A DNA stretch of 64,000 nucleotides, from positions 60,829 to 124,828 of the forward strand of contig LVWS01000008.1 in assembly GCA_002083365.1 (NCBI GenBank), written 5' to 3'. Origin of the DNA: Nitrospira sp. SG-bin1 (lineage in GTDB: Bacteria > Nitrospirota > Nitrospiria > Nitrospirales > Nitrospiraceae). Below the pieces are notes generated by a model, which was not told the DNA's origin, did not search any database, and saw only the letters and a list, made by a program, of their open reading frames with translations. This document shows positions 50,725 through 60,997 of the stretch, piece after piece; within the stretch, counting starts at the first letter, position 1, and every line of letters starts with the position of its first letter. Both the position numbers and the translations under genes were made by a program.

Positions 50725-51627
50725 CTACGCTTCACCCACGACCTTCAATTCCAGTTCTAATTTAATCCCCATCTTTCTGACAATTTGAGCGCGCACCCTC
50801 TTGATCAGTGAAAGCACGTCAGTGGCACTGGCATGCCCTTGGTTCACGATAAAATTGGCATGCTTGGTCGACACCTGTGCATCACCGACCGAGAGTCCTT
50901 TGAGTCCTGCCGCTTCAACGACTCGTCCGGCCGAGTCGTTCCGCGGATTCTTGAACACACAGCCGGCGCTCGGTAATGTAAGCGGCTGCGTATCACGGCG
51001 GTAATGGAGATAGTCTTTCACGACCTTTTCGATATCCGCCCGCACTCCCGGCCTCAGCTGCATCCATACTCCGACCACAACCCCGGATGGCATGGTGGCT
51101 CGACGATATCCAAATTCGATCGCTTTCGACGGACAGTCGATGAGGGCGCCTTCCGGCGACACAATCCGAACGGCTTTCACCGAGTCCTTCATTTCACCCA
51201 GTCGTGTCCCTGCGTTCATCACGACACAGCCTGCGACAGTACCGGGAATACCGGCCGCCCACTCCAACCCCGCCAAAGACCGGCGCATGGCGTGGCCGAT
51301 GAGCGTCGGCATGCCGACGCCTCCTTCGGCGTACAGTACGGCTCCCGGTTCTTCCTTGATTGCGCGCAACTTTGCCAAACTGACCACCACGCCTCGAATG
51401 CCTTTGTCCCGCACGAGGAGATTGGTGCCGCCCAACACAAAAAGCGGCAGTTTCTGTTCGTGCGCCTGCTTGGCCAGACGAACGACATCCTCCACATCTG
51501 CCGGCTCCACCAATACATCGGCCGGACCGCCGATACGGAACGACGTATACTCTTTAAGCGGGGCATTGAAACGAACCTCTCCTCGAACGCCGGCCACGGC
51601 AGACTCTAGTCTGCATGGTGTCCGCAT
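50725..51627 (-). CDS. murB: UDP-N-acetylenolpyruvoylglucosamine reductase
   Basis: A 300-aa FAD enzyme producing UDP-MurNAc with NADPH. FNAPLKEYTSFRIGGPADVLVEP starts the FAD domain, ERVG-like segments are replaced by GLEWAAGIPGTVAGCVVMNAG, and the catalytic serine is in PSAGCVFKNP. The C-terminal VSTKHANFIVNQGHASATDVL fits type I/II enzymes. I choose the ATG at 51627, which has AAGGGACG upstream. A start 14 codons earlier, 6 bp after murC, is possible but lacks a ribosome site. Confidence 0.93.
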   Translation of the reverse strand: MRTPCRLESAVAGVRGEVRFNAPLKEYTSFRIGGPADVLVEPADVEDVVRLAKQAHEQKLPLFVLGGTNLLVRDKGIRGVVVSLAKLRAIKEEPGAVLYAEGGVGMPTLIGHAMRRSLAGLEWAAGIPGTVAGCVVMNAGTRLGEMKDSVKAVRIVSPEGALIDCPSKAIEFGYRRATMPSGVVVGVWMQLRPGVRADIEKVVKDYLHYRRDTQPLTLPSAGCVFKNPRNDSAGRVVEAAGLKGLSVGDAQVSTKHANFIVNQGHASATDVLSLIKRVRAQIVRKMGIKLELELKVVGEA

Positions 51628-51675
51628 TGATCGTCCCTTCGTTCCATCCGTTCGAGTCCGACGATTCATGAGCCA

Positions 51676-53067
51676 TCACGCAAACTTGAGCCGTGCAAGA
51701 ATCCCGGTCCCGGCCTTCCAGATATCACCCGCACCCAACGTCAGTACGAGGTCGCCCGGCCTTAAGTGCGGTAACACTTGGTCGGGCATGGTTTCCTTGC
51801 GCTCGATAAACGTCACCGATGGATGCCCCGCCGCCTTGATCGTTTCGGCGAGGTTGGCTCCGGACACACCCGGTATCGGTTGCTCACCCGCCGGATAGAT
51901 GTCCGTCATGAAGAGCATATCGGCGTGGTCAAAGGCATGGGCAAACTCTCCGATGCAATCCCTCGTCCGGCTGTATCGATGCGGCTGGAACAGGACGACC
52001 AATCGACGGTCCCAGCCCTGCTTGGCGGCGGCGAGCGTCGCTTTCACTTCGGTGGGATGGTGACCATAATCGTCGACCACCATGATTCCATCCGCTTCTC
52101 CGCGCAGATGAAATCGCCGTTCGACGCCCGTGAAGGCCGCCAATCCTTTGCGAATCAGGTCGACGGGAATCTCCAACTCGATGCCGATGGCGATGGCCGC
52201 CAAGGCATTGGACACGTTATGAGTGCCCGGCACCGCTAATCGGAAGGGGCCAAGATTTTTTTCACGGAAGTGTGCCCGGAACTCGGCACCCCATTGCTTC
52301 AGACTGATATCGGTTGCCTTGAAATCAGGCGATACCCCATTTCGATCGCGAAGCCCATAGGTGTGGTACCGCTTCACGAGACGAGGGAACAGTGCGGCCA
52401 AATGATCGTCATCGGCACACAAGACCGCCAACCCATAGAACGGGATCTTGTTGATGAACTCCAGGAAGCTTTCATTGATCCGTTCCATCGACCCGTAATG
52501 ATCAAGATGCTCGCGGTCCAAATTGGTCACCGCGACGATGGTCGGAGAGAGACGAAGAAACGATCCGTCGCTTTCATCTGCCTCCGCCACAAGTAAGTCG
52601 CCACGCCCGAGCCGCGCGTGGCTGCCCAAGGCATTGACCTTGCCGCCGATCACCATTGTGGGATCAAGGCCACCCTGCGCCAACACGTTCGCAACCATCG
52701 ATGTCGTGGTGGTCTTGCCATGGGCCCCCGCAATGGCCACCCCGAACTTCAGGCGCATCAGTTCCGCCAACATCTCCGCCCGAGGAATCACGGGAATCTG
52801 CTTGGCCTTTGCCGCCACGACCTCGGGATTACCGGCCGCTACGGCGGAAGAGATCACCACGACTTGCGCGTCTCCCACATTGGATTCCTGATGACCAATG
52901 AAAACCTTCCCACCGAGTTCTTCCAGCCGCTTCGTCGTCTCCGATGCGTGCAGGTCCGAACCGGTCACTTTGTAGCCCATCGTGAGAAGGACTTCGGCGA
53001 TGCCGCTCATCCCGGCCCCTCCGATTCCAACCAGATGAATCAGTTGTATTTTTCGAAAGAGCGTCAT
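51676..53067 (-). CDS. murC: UDP-N-acetylmuramate--L-alanine ligase
   Basis: A 463-aa Mur ligase adding L-Ala to UDP-MurNAc. The N-terminal Rossmann motif is IHLVGIGGAGMSGIAEVL, the ATP loop GAHGKTTTTSM, and DDYGHHPTEVKATL is the MurC-specific block. I use the ATG at 53067, which gives the usual short lead before VGIGG. An ATG at 53166 inside the murG end has a better ribosome site (GGGAG) and would add 33 residues without family similarity, so the start is uncertain. Confidence 0.92.
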   Translation of the reverse strand: MTLFRKIQLIHLVGIGGAGMSGIAEVLLTMGYKVTGSDLHASETTKRLEELGGKVFIGHQESNVGDAQVVVISSAVAAGNPEVVAAKAKQIPVIPRAEMLAELMRLKFGVAIAGAHGKTTTTSMVANVLAQGGLDPTMVIGGKVNALGSHARLGRGDLLVAEADESDGSFLRLSPTIVAVTNLDREHLDHYGSMERINESFLEFINKIPFYGLAVLCADDDHLAALFPRLVKRYHTYGLRDRNGVSPDFKATDISLKQWGAEFRAHFREKNLGPFRLAVPGTHNVSNALAAIAIGIELEIPVDLIRKGLAAFTGVERRFHLRGEADGIMVVDDYGHHPTEVKATLAAAKQGWDRRLVVLFQPHRYSRTRDCIGEFAHAFDHADMLFMTDIYPAGEQPIPGVSGANLAETIKAAGHPSVTFIERKETMPDQVLPHLRPGDLVLTLGAGDIWKAGTGILARLKFA

Positions 53068-53128
53068 ACGGCTGAACCTTTGTCGTCCTGTGGCAATCTG
53101 TGATTGAATCCCTCGTTCCCCACCAACA

Positions 53129-54250
53129 TTAGCCTCCGGCCGCTCGAGTAGATTGGTTGATGTCATGTGTCACTCCCATGAGCGCGTAACATTCACCGAC
53201 GATCACTTCGCCGGCATCGATTCGTCTCATCTCCAAACTCTTCTGCTGCATCTTCTCCAACCGCTGCGGGTCCGATAACACGGCTTCGATGATTTCACCC
53301 AGTTTCACTCCGGTAAGATCCGCTTGCGGAAGAACAATGGCACCTCCCGCCGTTTCCATTGCCCGTGCGTTCTTCATCTGGTGGTCATAGATAGCCGTCG
53401 GCAGGGGAATGAGAATCGCAGCCTTCCCACAGGCCGTCAATTCGGCGATCGTCATGGCCCCGGCGCGAGCCACCACTAGATCTGCGGTCCGCAGGACCGC
53501 AGGCATGTCATAGAGAAAGGGTACGACCTTGGCTTGGACACCGAGCGTCCGATACCCCTCACTGACTCGCTCGAAATCTCCCTCCCCGGTCTGATGCGTG
53601 ATGGACAGACCGGGAAGCCGTTGACTCAATGTTGACAACCCTTCCAACACCGCACTGTTGATGGCCTTGGCACCCTGGCTTCCGCCGAAAATCAGCAGGT
53701 GCTTGCCATGCTGCTTGGTCGCCGTATTGCGGTCCGGCTGCATTAAGAACTGTTGCCGAATCGGTGTGCCGACGACACGCACCTTCTTCCGGTCAAACGA
53801 AATCCCGGCCGACTCAAATGCCAAAAAAATCCGCTGGGCCAACGGCGCGACAACCTTGTTCGCTAAGCCGGGATAGGCATTCGGCTCCAGGATCACGCGG
53901 GCAATTCCTTTCATGGCCGCGGCCGCCACCATGCTCGGACTCGTATAACCTCCTACGCCGATCACCAGATCAGCCTGCCTCCGCTCCAGGATTTTCAGGG
54001 ATTGCCAAATTCCGATTGGCACGGAAAGCGCACCTTGCAGCACCTCCAGCAATCCCTTCCCCATCACCGGCTTGGCGGTGATCAACTCCAATTCAAATCC
54101 CTCGTGAGCAAGGACCCTCGACTCGATCCCGCGCGCAGTCCCCACAAAGAGAATCTTCGTGGACGGGTTGCGTCGCAGAAACTCTCGAGCCAGCGCGACA
54201 GCCGGATAGAGATGCCCACCGGTCCCCCCCGCGGCGATCACAATCGTCAT
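53129..54250 (-). CDS. murG: Lipid II synthase MurG
   Basis: A 373-aa GT28 glycosyltransferase adding GlcNAc to lipid I at the inner membrane face. The glycine loop IVIAAGGTGGHLYPAVALA (split motif) opens the protein. VIGVGGYTSPSMVAAA is present, and the UDP-GlcNAc site has GGSQGAKAIN and VARAGAMTIAELTACG with IPLPTAIYDHQMKNA. The start overlaps the ftsW stop by ATGA. The C-terminus may overlap an alternative murC start. Confidence 0.95.
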   Translation of the reverse strand: MTIVIAAGGTGGHLYPAVALAREFLRRNPSTKILFVGTARGIESRVLAHEGFELELITAKPVMGKGLLEVLQGALSVPIGIWQSLKILERRQADLVIGVGGYTSPSMVAAAAMKGIARVILEPNAYPGLANKVVAPLAQRIFLAFESAGISFDRKKVRVVGTPIRQQFLMQPDRNTATKQHGKHLLIFGGSQGAKAINSAVLEGLSTLSQRLPGLSITHQTGEGDFERVSEGYRTLGVQAKVVPFLYDMPAVLRTADLVVARAGAMTIAELTACGKAAILIPLPTAIYDHQMKNARAMETAGGAIVLPQADLTGVKLGEIIEAVLSDPQRLEKMQQKSLEMRRIDAGEVIVGECYALMGVTHDINQSTRAAGG

Positions 54251-55452
54251 TGCCGATCCGCCCAGCCGCGTCCGTGCTGCTGTCTCGTCTCTTCACGTCC
54301 GGCCTGTCGATCTCGCGAGATGTTCAACAAAATTCCGACTCCCGTCAGGCTGATCACCAAGGAGGATCCGCCGTAACTGACGAACGGCAACGTGAGTCCC
54401 TTGGTCGGCAACAACCCCGTCACGACACAAGCATTGATCAACGCTTGGATACCGATCAGTGTCGTGATGCCGATTCCCAAATAGCGGCCGAACGGCATTC
54501 GCGCTCTGGTGGAAATCTGGAACCCCCGGATCACGAAGAGCACGAAGCACAAAACGATGATCCCCGCTCCGACAAACCCGAGCTCTTCGCCGACGAGCGC
54601 CAGCACAAAGTCCGTATGCGCCTCGGGAAGAAAGAACAGTTTCTGCTTGCTTTCCCCCAATCCGACACCGAAGAGTCCCCCGCTGCCGAACGCCAAGAAG
54701 GATTGTGTAATCTGGAATCCCGTATCCGACGCATCCCTCCACGGTTCCAGGAACGCCATGAAGCGCTGACGGCGGTAGCTGGATGTTAGGACAAGCGCCA
54801 GCCCGATCGGCACGGCCGATAACGCCAGCGTGGAGAGGTGAGACAGGCGCGCGCCCCCGACGAACAACAGTCCTCCCGTCACCAGACCCAGCACCACCGC
54901 AGTTCCCAAATCGGGTTCCAAAAGAATCAACCCGCTGATAAGCCCGATGATGAGCAGCACGGGCAGCACGCCGGTGGAGAATTGCTGAAGCCGTCCATCT
55001 TTTTTCGTCATGTACGCAGCCAGATACATCACGCCGATCAACTTCGCCATCTCGGCCGGCTGAATTGAAATGGGCCCCAGCCGTAACCAACGCCGGGCCC
55101 CGTTGGCGGCGACGCCGATTGACGGGATGAGGACCACCACCAGCAACATGATGACGAGACCGATGAGCGGAATCGCCAGACGTTTCCACCAGATGTAATC
55201 GATCCGAGACACCGCATGCAGCAACACCAAGCCGAACATCAACCACGCCAATTGCCGCTTCAAGTAGTACCAGGAGTCGTGAAATCGATTGCCTGCCACC
55301 ACGGCACTCGCGCTGAAGACCATCACAAGACCGACCAGCGCCAGCGTGATGGTCACGAACAGCAGGATATGATCCATCCCCACCCGCTTCGGGGCGCGCG
55401 GGCTCACGGTGGGCCATGGCAAGGCCAGGGTCCCTGCAGATCTCTGTGGCAT
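54247..55452 (-). CDS. ftsW: Septal glycosyltransferase FtsW (SEDS)
   Basis: A 401-aa membrane protein with about ten hydrophobic segments. It polymerises lipid II at the septum together with the FtsI-type PBP. SEDS motifs seen are MVFSASAVVAG, IQPAEMAKLIGVMYLA, ILLEPDLGTAVVLG, GLGESKQKLFFLPEAHTDFV (split) and LPFVSYGGSSLV. The ATG at 55452 gives a 25-residue cytoplasmic lead; an ATG at 55377 is the alternative. It follows murD after 35 bp. Confidence 0.95.
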   Translation of the reverse strand: MPQRSAGTLALPWPTVSPRAPKRVGMDHILLFVTITLALVGLVMVFSASAVVAGNRFHDSWYYLKRQLAWLMFGLVLLHAVSRIDYIWWKRLAIPLIGLVIMLLVVVLIPSIGVAANGARRWLRLGPISIQPAEMAKLIGVMYLAAYMTKKDGRLQQFSTGVLPVLLIIGLISGLILLEPDLGTAVVLGLVTGGLLFVGGARLSHLSTLALSAVPIGLALVLTSSYRRQRFMAFLEPWRDASDTGFQITQSFLAFGSGGLFGVGLGESKQKLFFLPEAHTDFVLALVGEELGFVGAGIIVLCFVLFVIRGFQISTRARMPFGRYLGIGITTLIGIQALINACVVTGLLPTKGLTLPFVSYGGSSLVISLTGVGILLNISRDRQAGREETRQQHGRGWADRQ

Positions 55453-55487
55453 CTTCCTGCGTCAATGCTCCTCTGCTTTGCCAACGG

Positions 55488-56894
55488 CTATGCCGGCAAG
55501 GATTGTACGAGGGCCTTAAACTGCCGCCCTCGATCCTGATAATCGGCAAACATGTCGAAACTCGCGCAGGCGGGCGACAACAACACCACGTCACCCGCAC
55601 AGGCTCCCGACGCGGCCGACTCAACCGCCTGCTTCAATGTGGCGGCCCGTTCGACCGCCTGATAGCCTTCCATTACTTTCGCAATCAGCGGCGCTGCTTC
55701 GCCGATCAAAATGAGCCGCTTCACTCGCCGACGAATCGCGGGAGTCAACCGAGAAAAATCTCCTCCCTTGTCTCGTCCGCCGGCGATCAACCAGATCGGC
55801 TGGTCGATACTTTCCAATGCTTTGAGTGTCGCGTCCACGTTGGTGCCCTTGGAGTCGTTGATGAACCGCACCCCGCGCCGCTCACGAACGATCTCCAACG
55901 CATGCTCCAAGCCCGGAAACTCTCTAAGGACCTGACGAACGGCGCTGAGAGAGCACCCGCTCAAGAGGGCATAGGTTGCCGCCACCATCGCATTTTCGAC
56001 GTTGTGATTGCCGATGATTTTGACTTCTTCCTTCGCACAGATCGCTTGAGTCTGACCCGTAACGGTCGTCATGATATGATCGCGATCGAGATAGGTGCCT
56101 CCTGCCAGATCGGACGGTAAGGTCGGGGTCTTCGTGAAACCCAGTACGCGAGCCTTTGCGTTCCGCCGTAAAGGAGCCACCCGCGAATCGTCGAGATTGA
56201 AGAGGGCATAATCGGATGGAGTTTGGTTCTCGAATATTCTGTTCTTGGCCGCAATGTATTCGTCTATCGACTCATAACGATCCTGATGATCCACCGTTAC
56301 GTTGAGAATCGAGGCAATCCACGGATGAAACTGCTCAATGGTTTCCAACTGAAAGCTGGATACCTCCACCACCAAGGCATCGTACGGACATGGGCGCCCC
56401 ATCTTCATGACTTGCAGCGATTGCACCGCGGCCTCGCTGATCGCCGTGCCCAAGTTACCGCCGACAAATACTCGTTTCCCGCTCGCTTCCAACATCTTTC
56501 CGATCAGCGTCACCGTGGTGCTCTTTCCGTTCGTACCGGTGACGGCCAGGATCGGAGCGGAAAGAAATCTTGAAGCCAGGTCCAGTTCACTGATGACCTT
56601 CACCCCTCGGCGACGAACTCGTTCAAGGGCTTCCAATCGATAGGGAACTCCAGGGCTAATGACCACGAGTTCTGCCTGGTCCAGCGCCGACTCATAATCA
56701 CTCCCCAACACGAAGCAGGTTGCTGTCTGATCCAGCGAGCCAAGCACCCGGAGCAACTCTCCTCGATCTTTCCGATCGGCCACCGTCACCACCGCCCCGG
56801 CCTCCTGCAAGAGGCGGACAGCGGCGACACCGCTCCGGGCCAGCCCCACGACGGTGACGCGAGCACCCGTCAACTGTGTGTCAAGTCCCACCAT
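55488..56894 (-). CDS. murD: UDP-N-acetylmuramoylalanine--D-glutamate ligase
   Basis: A 468-aa Mur ligase adding D-Glu to UDP-MurNAc-L-Ala. The Rossmann segment is VTVVGLARSGVAAVRLL, the ATP loop is AVTGTNGKSTTVTLIG, and FINDSKGTNVDATLKALES is characteristic of MurD. The carbamylated-lysine region, LNVTVDHQDRY, is intact. It lies 4 bp after mraY in the usual mraY-murD-ftsW order. Confidence 0.96.
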   Translation of the reverse strand: MVGLDTQLTGARVTVVGLARSGVAAVRLLQEAGAVVTVADRKDRGELLRVLGSLDQTATCFVLGSDYESALDQAELVVISPGVPYRLEALERVRRRGVKVISELDLASRFLSAPILAVTGTNGKSTTVTLIGKMLEASGKRVFVGGNLGTAISEAAVQSLQVMKMGRPCPYDALVVEVSSFQLETIEQFHPWIASILNVTVDHQDRYESIDEYIAAKNRIFENQTPSDYALFNLDDSRVAPLRRNAKARVLGFTKTPTLPSDLAGGTYLDRDHIMTTVTGQTQAICAKEEVKIIGNHNVENAMVAATYALLSGCSLSAVRQVLREFPGLEHALEIVRERRGVRFINDSKGTNVDATLKALESIDQPIWLIAGGRDKGGDFSRLTPAIRRRVKRLILIGEAAPLIAKVMEGYQAVERAATLKQAVESAASGACAGDVVLLSPACASFDMFADYQDRGRQFKALVQSLPA

Positions 56895-56898
56895 TTCC

Positions 56899-57975
56899 TT
56901 ACCTCAACTTGAGCGTGCTCAAGCTCAAGAGCGCCAGCAAAATGGCGATGATCCAGAGGCGCACGACCACCTTGGGCTCCTCCCATCCCTTCATCTCAAA
57001 ATGGTGGTGAATCGGAGCCATGAGAAAGATCCGCTTCCCTCTGGATTTGTATGAAGCGACTTGAAAAATGACCGACACGGCTTCGATCACGAAGACACCG
57101 CCGACCAGCAGCAACAACAACTCATGCTTGCTGATGACCGCCACGGTCCCCAGCGCCGCTCCGAGCGGGAGCGACCCTACATCTCCCATGAAGACCGAGG
57201 CCGGGTACGTGTTGTACCAAAGAAACCCAAGACTCGATCCCAGGATGGCCGCCGTAAAGACCGCCAATTCCCCGGCTCCGTCGATGTGGGGGATGAGGAG
57301 ATATTCCGACATCAATCGGTGACCCGTGACGTAAGCCACCACGGTGTACGCCAATGCCGCGACCATCACCGGGCCGATGGCCAATCCATCGAGACCATCG
57401 GTGAGGTTCACGGCATTGGAACTTCCGACGATGACCAGAATGGCAAAGACCACATAAAACCATCCCAAGTCCGGCATGAAATTCTTGAAAAACGGCACGC
57501 TCAACTTCGTGTTGTAGCCGGGCAACGAGTACAGAATCATCGCGACGATGAGCGCCACGGCTATCTGAGCCGTGAACTTTTGCGACGCCGAAAGCCCTTT
57601 CGACCGAGCCTTGATGAACTTGAGATAGTCGTCCGCAAACCCAATCGCACAAAATCCCAGCGTCGCGGCAAGCACCAGCCAAATGTGAGGCCGTGAGATG
57701 TCGGCCCAAAGCAACGTGGACAGTGTGACCGCGAAGATAATGAGGATGCCTCCCATCGTAGGGGTTCCACTTTTGGCCAGATGTCGCTTCGGGCCGTCGT
57801 CGCGTATTTGTTGCCCCAGCTTGATCTCTTGAAGCTTGCGAATCACCCACGGCGCAAGCACGAAGGCGATCAGGAACGCCGTGACGGCGGCGTAGATGAT
57901 GCGAAAGCTCTGATACCGAAAGACGTTCAGAAACGAGAACTCTTTATGGAGCGGATAGAGCCAGATATACAGCAT
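56899..57975 (-). CDS. mraY: Phospho-N-acetylmuramoyl-pentapeptide transferase
   Basis: A 358-aa integral membrane enzyme making lipid I from UDP-MurNAc-pentapeptide and undecaprenyl phosphate. About ten hydrophobic segments are seen. Signatures: SGTPTMGGILII, the aspartates of GFADDYLKF, NLTDGLDGLAIG, and the histidine loop APIHHHFEMKGWEEPKVVVR (split). Starts 14 bp after murF. Its lipid substrate depends on the isoprenoid pathway in which IspE of this window acts. Confidence 0.97.
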   Translation of the reverse strand: MLYIWLYPLHKEFSFLNVFRYQSFRIIYAAVTAFLIAFVLAPWVIRKLQEIKLGQQIRDDGPKRHLAKSGTPTMGGILIIFAVTLSTLLWADISRPHIWLVLAATLGFCAIGFADDYLKFIKARSKGLSASQKFTAQIAVALIVAMILYSLPGYNTKLSVPFFKNFMPDLGWFYVVFAILVIVGSSNAVNLTDGLDGLAIGPVMVAALAYTVVAYVTGHRLMSEYLLIPHIDGAGELAVFTAAILGSSLGFLWYNTYPASVFMGDVGSLPLGAALGTVAVISKHELLLLLVGGVFVIEAVSVIFQVASYKSRGKRIFLMAPIHHHFEMKGWEEPKVVVRLWIIAILLALLSLSTLKLR

Positions 57976-57989
57976 AGTCTGAAAGACCG

Positions 57990-59438
57990 TTACGAAGCCT
58001 TCTTCTTCGTGCGCGTAGCTCCTAGGACTGCCTCAGCAACCAGTTCTAATTTCATCCCACGCGACGCTTTGATCAGCACGGCATCACCGGGTTTTACGAG
58101 CATTTTCATGGCGGTAGCGGCGGCGCGTGCATCCGGCACTTCAAGAATACATGATGGATTTAGCCCCGCCTGCTTCGCACCCTTGGCTAGGCTTCGCCCT
58201 AATACGCCACAAGCGATGAGCCGATCGATGCCCTGGCGCGCCAAGAATCCGCCGACTTCCTCGTGCATTTGAGCGGCATTCGGACCGAGCTCCAGCATAT
58301 CCCCCAGCACGGCGATTTTCTTTCGCTTGGCTCCCGTTTGCGCGAGCAATTGCACCGCCGCTTTCATGGAGGCAGGATTGGCATTGTAGCAGTCGATGAT
58401 CAACTTCACGCCTTGTTTGACGATCATTTGCGACCGCATGGCAGCCGGCCTGAACCGGGACAGTCCTTGAGCGATCACCCCTCCGGGAAAGCCGAGGGCC
58501 GAACCGACCGCCCCTGCAGCCAACGCATTGACGATGTTGTGTTCTCCCTGAACTCGAATATGGACAGCGGTGGAACGTGCCGTTCCTGGAAGCAGAAGAC
58601 GAAAGGTCGCCCCCTGGCGCCCGTCTGATTTCACGTCCATTGCGCGGACGTCGGCCTTTGATGAAAAGCCGAACGATACCACCCGACATCGAGCGCGCGC
58701 CGCGAGATAGTCGTAATACGAATCGTCCGCATTCAGGATGGCCGTCCCATCATGAGGAAGAAAATCGAGCAATTCCGCCTTCGCCTGAGCCGATACCTCC
58801 ATCGTCCCGAAGAACTCCAAATGGTCCGGACCGATGTTCGTAATGATCCCGATCGTGGGCCTCGCTATTTCACAGAGCCTCGCGGTCTGGCCGATATTGT
58901 CGACTCCCATCTCGATGACCGCTGCCTTGTGTCGATCGCCGAGATGGAGCAATGTCTGTGGAACTCCTACGCGGTTGTTCAGGTTACCCTCGGTCTTGAG
59001 GATCTTCCAGCGACGGGCCATGATACCGGCGACCATTTCCTTCGTCGTCGTCTTGCCGTTGCTCCCCGTGACTGCGACGACCGGAATATGGAACCGGCTT
59101 CGGTGGTATGCGGCCAGTTGCTGATACGCCCGGAGTGGATCGCTGACGCCGAGAAGAATCGGCCGGATCGGCTTCGAGCCCCGCTTCACGGTCAGCCCCG
59201 ACACATCGAAGGAATCGAGTACGATCGCTCCGACGGCGCCGCGGGACAGCGCCGTCGCCACAAACTCGTGGCCGTCGAATCGATCTCCTCGCAACGCGAT
59301 AAAGAAGTCTCCAGGTCGAAGAGACCGAGTATCGAGACTGATTCGCCGGATACGGTGTTTTGCTCCTCCGGCCCCATCACCGGCCAAGACTCTCGCGCCG
59401 ATCACTTCCCGCACTTCATCGACGGTAAACAGCGTCAT
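57990..59438 (-). CDS. murF: UDP-MurNAc-tripeptide--D-Ala-D-Ala ligase
   Basis: A 482-aa Mur ligase adding D-Ala-D-Ala, the product of Ddl. The N-terminal domain has ISLDTRSLRPGDFFIALRG, the ATP loop is AVTGSNGKTTTKEMVAG, and IDCYNANPASMKAAVQLL is the MurF signature, with a late VLGDMLELG. I start at the ATG at 59438, which has GGAAG at good spacing. A GTG 6 codons earlier is possible. It lies between murE and mraY. Confidence 0.95.
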   Translation of the reverse strand: MTLFTVDEVREVIGARVLAGDGAGGAKHRIRRISLDTRSLRPGDFFIALRGDRFDGHEFVATALSRGAVGAIVLDSFDVSGLTVKRGSKPIRPILLGVSDPLRAYQQLAAYHRSRFHIPVVAVTGSNGKTTTKEMVAGIMARRWKILKTEGNLNNRVGVPQTLLHLGDRHKAAVIEMGVDNIGQTARLCEIARPTIGIITNIGPDHLEFFGTMEVSAQAKAELLDFLPHDGTAILNADDSYYDYLAARARCRVVSFGFSSKADVRAMDVKSDGRQGATFRLLLPGTARSTAVHIRVQGEHNIVNALAAGAVGSALGFPGGVIAQGLSRFRPAAMRSQMIVKQGVKLIIDCYNANPASMKAAVQLLAQTGAKRKKIAVLGDMLELGPNAAQMHEEVGGFLARQGIDRLIACGVLGRSLAKGAKQAGLNPSCILEVPDARAAATAMKMLVKPGDAVLIKASRGMKLELVAEAVLGATRTKKKAS

Positions 59439-59475
59439 CTGGATGCTTCCGTGCACCGACTAGCCCATCCTTTGG

Positions 59476-60984
59476 CTAGACGCGGGTCCCGAGTCGCTCG
59501 ATGGCGTCGCGTGCCACCTCACGATCGTCGAAATGAATCTTCTTTGTACCAAGGATCTGGTAGTCTTCATGCCCTTTGCCGGCGATCAATACCATGTCCG
59601 CACGCTGAGCTTCCCGCACCGCTTCTTCGATGGCCTCCCGCCGATCAGGCACCTTTCGATACTGTACATGTGGCCGTTGCCGGAGCGCCTCGAGCACTCC
59701 GACTTCGACTTGATCGATGATCGAGAGGGGGTCTTCGGTTCTGGGATTGTCCGAGGTCAATATCACGACATCGCTGTAATGCACGGCCGCTTCCCCCATC
59801 CTCGGCCTCTTCCCCCGATCGCGATCTCCGCCACACCCAAAGACAGTGATGATGCGTCCGGTTTTCAGCGCTTGTGCCGCCGTCAACAATCGGACCAAGG
59901 CGTCTTCGGTGTGGGCATAGTCTACAGCCACCGTAAACGGTTGGCCCGCCATCACCCTTTCGAACCGTCCCGGCACGTTCATGACCTTCGCCACCGCCTG
60001 ACGAATCTGCTCTGGCGTAGCTCCTTCGTGGAGCGCGACCCCGATGGCAGCGAGCAAATTATAGACATTGTGTTCACCCACAAGATGACTCTCGATCGGA
60101 AAGCTTCCGGCCGGCGTCGCCGCGATAAAGGTGGTCCCTTGAAGAGACAGTCGCACCGCTTCAGCACGCAGATCCGCCTTGGCCTTCAGCGCATAGGTCC
60201 ACACGGGCGCAGGACACAGCCCGACGATACGTTTCCCATAGGGGTCATCGATATTGACGATCCCCCGTTTATTCGACTTGCGCCCTCCCTTCAATCCTGT
60301 AAAAAGTTTCAGTTTCGCCTCAAAGTACTCTTCCATGGTCTTGTGGAAATCAAGATGATCCTGAGTCAGATTCGAAAAGACCGCCACGTCATATTCGCAT
60401 CCACTCGTGCGATCCTGCGCCAGGGCGTGAGAAGACACTTCCATCACGGCAGTGGCGCACCCGCCGGCTACCATTTCGGCAAGCAGCCGTTGCAGTTCAA
60501 GAGAACCAGGCGTCGTGTGTGTCGCCGGTATCGTCCGCGCACCGATTTGATATGCGACGGTTCCAATCAACCCTACGGATCGCCCAAGCGCTTCCAACAG
60601 CGCTTTGCAGACATAGCTCGTGGTGGTTTTTCCATTGGTCCCCGTCACGCCGATCATTCGAAGATGCGACGATGGGTCTCCATAAAAATGACTCGCCAGC
60701 AGACCGAGTGCCTTTCTGGAGTCGTCAACGCGGACGAACGGAAGACGCACCCCAGTGACCGGCTCCTGCGACACCAACGCGGCTATCCCCCCCCTAATTG
60801 CCACCGGAATAAAGTCATGACCATCGACCCGCTCGCCTTTCACGGCGACAAAGAGGCTGTGGGGAGAGGCGGCTCGAGAATCGTCGGTGATTGCACCAAC
60901 CGACACACCCATGTCCCCCTGACAATCAAGGATCTTCACCCGTTCGTCTAACCCCTGAAGCAGAGTTGCCAAGGTCATCGGCAT
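59476..60984 (-). CDS. murE: UDP-MurNAc-L-Ala-D-Glu--meso-diaminopimelate ligase
   Basis: A 502-aa Mur ligase adding the third stem residue. The ATP loop is GVTGTNGKTTTSYV, and FSNLTQDHLDFHKTMEEYF and VDYAHTEDAL are family blocks. The specificity loop reads TSDNPRTEDP: DNPR marks meso-diaminopimelate rather than lysine enzymes, which agrees with a Gram-negative wall. It begins 13 bp after the ftsI stop. Confidence 0.96.
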   Translation of the reverse strand: MPMTLATLLQGLDERVKILDCQGDMGVSVGAITDDSRAASPHSLFVAVKGERVDGHDFIPVAIRGGIAALVSQEPVTGVRLPFVRVDDSRKALGLLASHFYGDPSSHLRMIGVTGTNGKTTTSYVCKALLEALGRSVGLIGTVAYQIGARTIPATHTTPGSLELQRLLAEMVAGGCATAVMEVSSHALAQDRTSGCEYDVAVFSNLTQDHLDFHKTMEEYFEAKLKLFTGLKGGRKSNKRGIVNIDDPYGKRIVGLCPAPVWTYALKAKADLRAEAVRLSLQGTTFIAATPAGSFPIESHLVGEHNVYNLLAAIGVALHEGATPEQIRQAVAKVMNVPGRFERVMAGQPFTVAVDYAHTEDALVRLLTAAQALKTGRIITVFGCGGDRDRGKRPRMGEAAVHYSDVVILTSDNPRTEDPLSIIDQVEVGVLEALRQRPHVQYRKVPDRREAIEEAVREAQRADMVLIAGKGHEDYQILGTKKIHFDDREVARDAIERLGTRV

Positions 60985-60997
60985 TGTTCAAGTACGC